Source of the DNA: Anniella stebbinsi
Lineage: Eukaryota; Chordata; Lepidosauria; Squamata; Anniellidae
DNA length: 64,000 bases
Assembly (NCBI GenBank): GCA_029215795.1
Contig: JARDYH010000001.1
Coordinates: forward strand, 231,659,654-231,723,653
Reading direction: 5' to 3'
In this document: positions 60,845 to 64,000 of the stretch, in pieces
How positions within the stretch are numbered: position 1 is the stretch's first letter
Layout: each line of letters begins with the position of its first letter
The notes under the pieces: generated by a model
Database searches by the model: none
Seen by the model: only the letters and a program-made list of their open reading frames with translations
What the model was told of the DNA's origin: nothing
Position numbers and translations under genes: made by a program

Positions 60845-61640
60845 AACATAAAGAGTCATCGTGCTGGACAAGACCGAGGCCTATCTTGTCCAGCATTCTT
60901 TTCCCACAGTAGCTAGTCAGATGCCCTAAAGCAGGGCGTAGATACAATAGCACTATCCCATTTAAGTTTCTCAGCAACTGATATTCAGAGGTATACTGTC
61001 ATTGATACTGGAGGTAATACTTGGCCATGCTGACTAGTAACCCACTGATGGCTTTATTTTCCATTAATTAATCTAATCTCTTTTTAAACCATCTCTGGTG
61101 GCCATCATCATATCCTGTGTTAATGAATTCCATAGTTTAACTATGCACTGTGTGAAGTATTCTCTTTTATTTGTCCCCAAACTCTCACCATTTACCTTCA
61201 TTGGAAGACTCTGGGTTCTAAGTATTATAAGAGTAGAAGAAAAATATATTCCTATCCATTTTCTCCACACCATTTAGTTTTATAACCTCTATCTCATGCT
61301 CCGTAATTCATATTTATTCCAAGCTAAAGGGTCACAAGCACTGAAACCTTTCCGCGTAGGTGAGTTGCTTCAACACCTTGATCATTTTGCTTACTCATTT
61401 CTTAACGTTTGCAGCTCTACAATAGCCATTTTGACGTTCAGCAACCAGAACTATACACAGTATTCCAAGTGGTCACACCATAGATTTGTACAAGGGCAAT
61501 ATGATATTGACACTTTTATTTTCAATTCCTTTTCTAATGATCAACAACATGGAATTTGCCTTCTTCACAAAAGCCACAGACTAGATTGACATTTTTATCA
61601 AGCTATCCACCATCAGCTAGCACAGACCCGCATCAGCATA
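60845..61640 (-). mobile_element. CR1/L3-like LINE 3' end
   Basis: A minus-strand frame gives MKVNGESLGTNKREYFTQCI and VKLWNSLTQDMMMATRDGLK, the C-terminal end of a CR1/L3-type ORF2. The 3' UTR holds the complement of CCTATCTTGTCCAGCATTCT near 60890, a word common in this family. The upper part reads as the complement of typical upstream ORF2 sequence (CTATACACAGTATTCCAAG). 5'-truncated and broken. Confidence 0.65.
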
Positions 61641-61834
61641 TATATGTGAAGATAGGATTTTTGGCATCATTTTACACTAGCTTACATTGAAACACACATG
61701 CCAACATATGTAGGAAAATCATTATTTAAAAGTGCTTGCCTGCTTTCATTTTCCACCCCCTTATCACTCAGCCTTGTAAGTTTATGCTTGTCTCCAAAGT
61801 AGAATAGCTTCTGGAGGCAGAGTGACGACCATAA

Positions 61835-61985
61835 CATGACCTGTCTGTTCAGACATTGCACCAAATAGTGATACAAAACAAGGTTTTCGACACAATTCAA
61901 ACCATGATTTCCTATTGTGGTTAGCTAACCAATCACCATGGTTTGTTTTCAAATCTGACATCATCCCAAACCATATTTCAACTAT
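61835..61985. mobile_element. Decayed MITE
   Basis: AAACCATGATTTCCTATTGT, GGTTAGCTAACCAATCACCA and TGGTTTGTTTTC form an imperfect foldback. AACCATGGTTTGTG also occurs at 60824. Confidence 0.4.
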
Positions 61986-62103
61986 TTCAACTTCTTCAGC
62001 TATGCTTTGGAATGTTCCACTGAACTGACCTACTGATTTAAAGCCTGCTTTTCTATGTAAAACAAAAGGCAAAAATGTGACATTTGAGGTCAACCATTTC
62101 TAC

Positions 62104-63527
62104 ATCATAGAATAGTAGAGCTGGAAAGGGACCATAAGGCCATCAAGTCCAACCCCCTGCTCAATGCAGGAATCCACCTTAAAGCATGCCTTACAGATGG
62201 TTGTCCAGCTGCCTCTTGAATGCTTCTAGTGTGGGAGAGCCCACAACCTCCCTAGGCAATTGGTTCCATTGTCGTATTGCTCCAGGCAGAATCTGGCTTC
62301 CTATAACTTGAGCCCATTGTTCTGCGTCCTGGATGATCGAGAAGAGATCCTGGCCCTCCTCTGTGTGACAACCTTTCAAGGATTTGAAGAATGCTATCGT
62401 GTCTCCTCTCAGTTTTCTCTCCTCCAGGCTAAACATGCCCAGTTCTTTCAGTTTCCAGACCCCTGATTATCCTCGTTGCCCTCCACCTCTGCCCTCATTT
62501 GTCTGCATCCTTCTTGAAGTGTGGTGCCCAGAACTGGACGCAATACTCAAGATGAGGCCTAACCAGTGCCAAATAGAGGGGAACCAGTACCTCACGTGAT
62601 TTGGAATCTATACTTCTATTAAAGCAGCCCAAAATAGCATTTGCTTTTTTTGCAGCCACATCACGCTGTTGGCTGATATTCAGCTTGTGAGCTACAACAA
62701 CTCCAAGATCCTTCTTGCTTGTCATATTGCTGAGCCAAGTATCCCCCATCTTGTAATGGTTTCTTTTTCCTAATTGTAGAACTTGGCATTTATTCCTATT
62801 AAATTTCATTCTGTTGTTTTCAGCCCAGCGCTCCAGGCTATCAAGATCACTTTGGAGTTTGTTTCTGTCTTCCAGGGTATTAGCGATCCCACCCAATTTT
62901 GTGTCGTCTGCAAATTTGATAAGCATTTCCTGCACCTCCTCATCTAAATCATTAATAAAGACGTTGAAGAGCACTGGGCCCAGGACTGAGCCCTGCGGCA
63001 TCCCGCTCATTACTTCCCCCCAGTTTGAGAAGGTACTATTGATAAGCACTCTTTGAGTCCGATTCTGTAGCCAACTGTGGATCCACAATAGTTGTTCCAT
63101 CTAGCCCACTTTTCACTAGTTTGTTAATCAGAATGTTAAGCTTTGCTTAAGTCAAGATATACTATATCCACAGCATTCCCACAGTCCATTAGATAGGTTA
63201 CCCGATCAAAAAATGAGATAAGGTTAGCCTGACAGGACTTGTTCTTGACAAATCCATGCTGGCTTCTAGTCATCACTGCATAGTTTTCAAGGTGTTTACA
63301 GATTGACTTCTTTATAATCTGCTCCAAATTTTTCCCAGGGATGGAAGTCAGACTGACTGGTCTGTAGTTTCCAGGTTCTTCCTTTTTGCCTTTTTTGAAG
63401 ATAGGGACAGCATTAGCTCTCCTCCAGTCGTCCGGCCCTTCACCCGTCTTCCATGATTTTGCAAAGATAATAGACAGTGGTTCTGAGAGTTCTTCTGCTA
63501 GCTCCTTTATTACTCTAGGATGCAGTT
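62104..63527 (-). mobile_element. CR1 LINE, 1.4 kb, 5'-truncated
   Basis: The 3' end is the CR1 tail (ATTCTATGAT on the minus strand near 62104). Upstream are the C-terminal region and most of the reverse transcriptase: MFSLEERKLRGDTIAFFKSL, LVRPHLEYCVQFWAPHFKKD, MPQGSVLGPVLFNVFINDLD and the catalytic FADDTKLGG, then HGFVKNKSCQANLISFFDRV and ELHPRVIKELAEELSEPLSI at the 5' edge. A 201-codon open frame spans 62495-63100. A deletion near 63135-63140 removes most of the SKAFDKVPHD block found in the longer copy. Same family and orientation as 48095-51065. Confidence 0.88.
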
Positions 63528-64000
63528 CAATATAATACAATAGAACATTTACTGTTTTATTGTGCAAATATTTAATATTTTGATTGTCAGACACACAATA
63601 CAAACTTTTACTTCATGCCACAAAGGAAGTTAAACAACAGCCATCCCTTGATTCTATAAAACTTCTGGCACTTTAGTAAATCATCTGGCTTGGTATTCTT
63701 ACTTTTGTATAGAGAGCCAAGCAGAAACACATCCTTTTATCATTGTTTCCTTAAGCAGATAATGGTCTTTTTTCAATGTAAAACGCATATGTGGGCTATA
63801 CGACCAAAGTTTCTATATTATGCTGTTACATAGTAATGGCAGTATTTTAGTTGTAGATATAGGTTCTCACTGTTCCAGGGATTAGATATAGGTTCTCACT
63901 GTTCCAGGGATTATATGTGTATGTTCAGAAAATATACGCATTAGAAGGTTGGAAACTGTCCTTTCAATTGATCTGATTCACACGATCAAAATAGCCAAGT

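Larger units (their letters stand above)
35085..64000 (-). other. ACVR2A: ACVR2A intron 1 (partial; 5' end beyond window)
   Basis: The intron is at least 28.9 kb. It holds the SINE, CR1, L2 and MITE copies listed below. No exon 1 with signal peptide and no CpG-rich promoter was found. Stretches with nothing recognised are about 35100-36320, 36570-37880, 38910-39900, 41160-42590, 42700-43800, 51070-52760, 54100-54790, 56170-57260, 58300-59440 and 63530-64000. Confidence 0.75.

Overview
KIND OF SEQUENCE. This is a vertebrate nuclear window, most likely from a squamate reptile (lizard or snake). It has one split gene with consensus splice sites, long repeat-rich introns, L2- and CR1-clade LINEs, a tRNA-derived SINE, many short hAT-type inverted-repeat elements and a DIRS-type retrotransposon. 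That mixture is typical of squamates. The species cannot be named from the sequence alone. No bacterial-style genes, operons, CRISPR arrays, rRNA or functional tRNA genes were seen. LAYOUT. The only host gene recognised is ACVR2A (activin receptor type-2A), on the minus strand. Coding exons 2 to 11 run from 35084 down to 6717. Every exon was placed by splice sites and reading phase. Together they hold 1487 coding bases. With the 55 coding bases expected in exon 1, the protein would be 513 residues, the usual vertebrate length. Exon 1 (signal peptide) is not in the window: 35085-64000 is part of intron 1. Below the stop codon lies a probable 3' UTR of about 3.7 kb, ending near 2965. Positions 1-2960 are intergenic and mostly repeats. 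REPEATS. Intron 8 carries a 4.67-kb DIRS element (11657-16322, minus strand) with inverted terminal repeats, an internal complementary region, reverse transcriptase and tyrosine-recombinase remnants, and younger L2 tails nested inside it. Intron 1 holds a CR1 LINE of about 3 kb (48095-51065), a shorter CR1 (62104-63527), two large L2 fragments (52929-54090 and 59455-60480), a CR1/L3-like piece (60845-61640), a SINE (36330-36562) and many small inverted-repeat transposons, some with clear 8-bp target duplications. HOW IT WORKS TOGETHER. ACVR2A binds activins and related TGF-beta ligands through the exon 2-3 ectodomain, crosses the membrane in exon 4, and signals through the Ser/Thr kinase of exons 5-11 by phosphorylating type I receptors. 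The rest of the window is transposon-derived or unrecognised intronic DNA. I see no evidence of a wholly new biological system. The most notable items are the DIRS architecture, a GC-AG intron in ACVR2A, a near-perfect foldback element in intron 4, and a large non-autonomous DNA element with internal tandem repeats.
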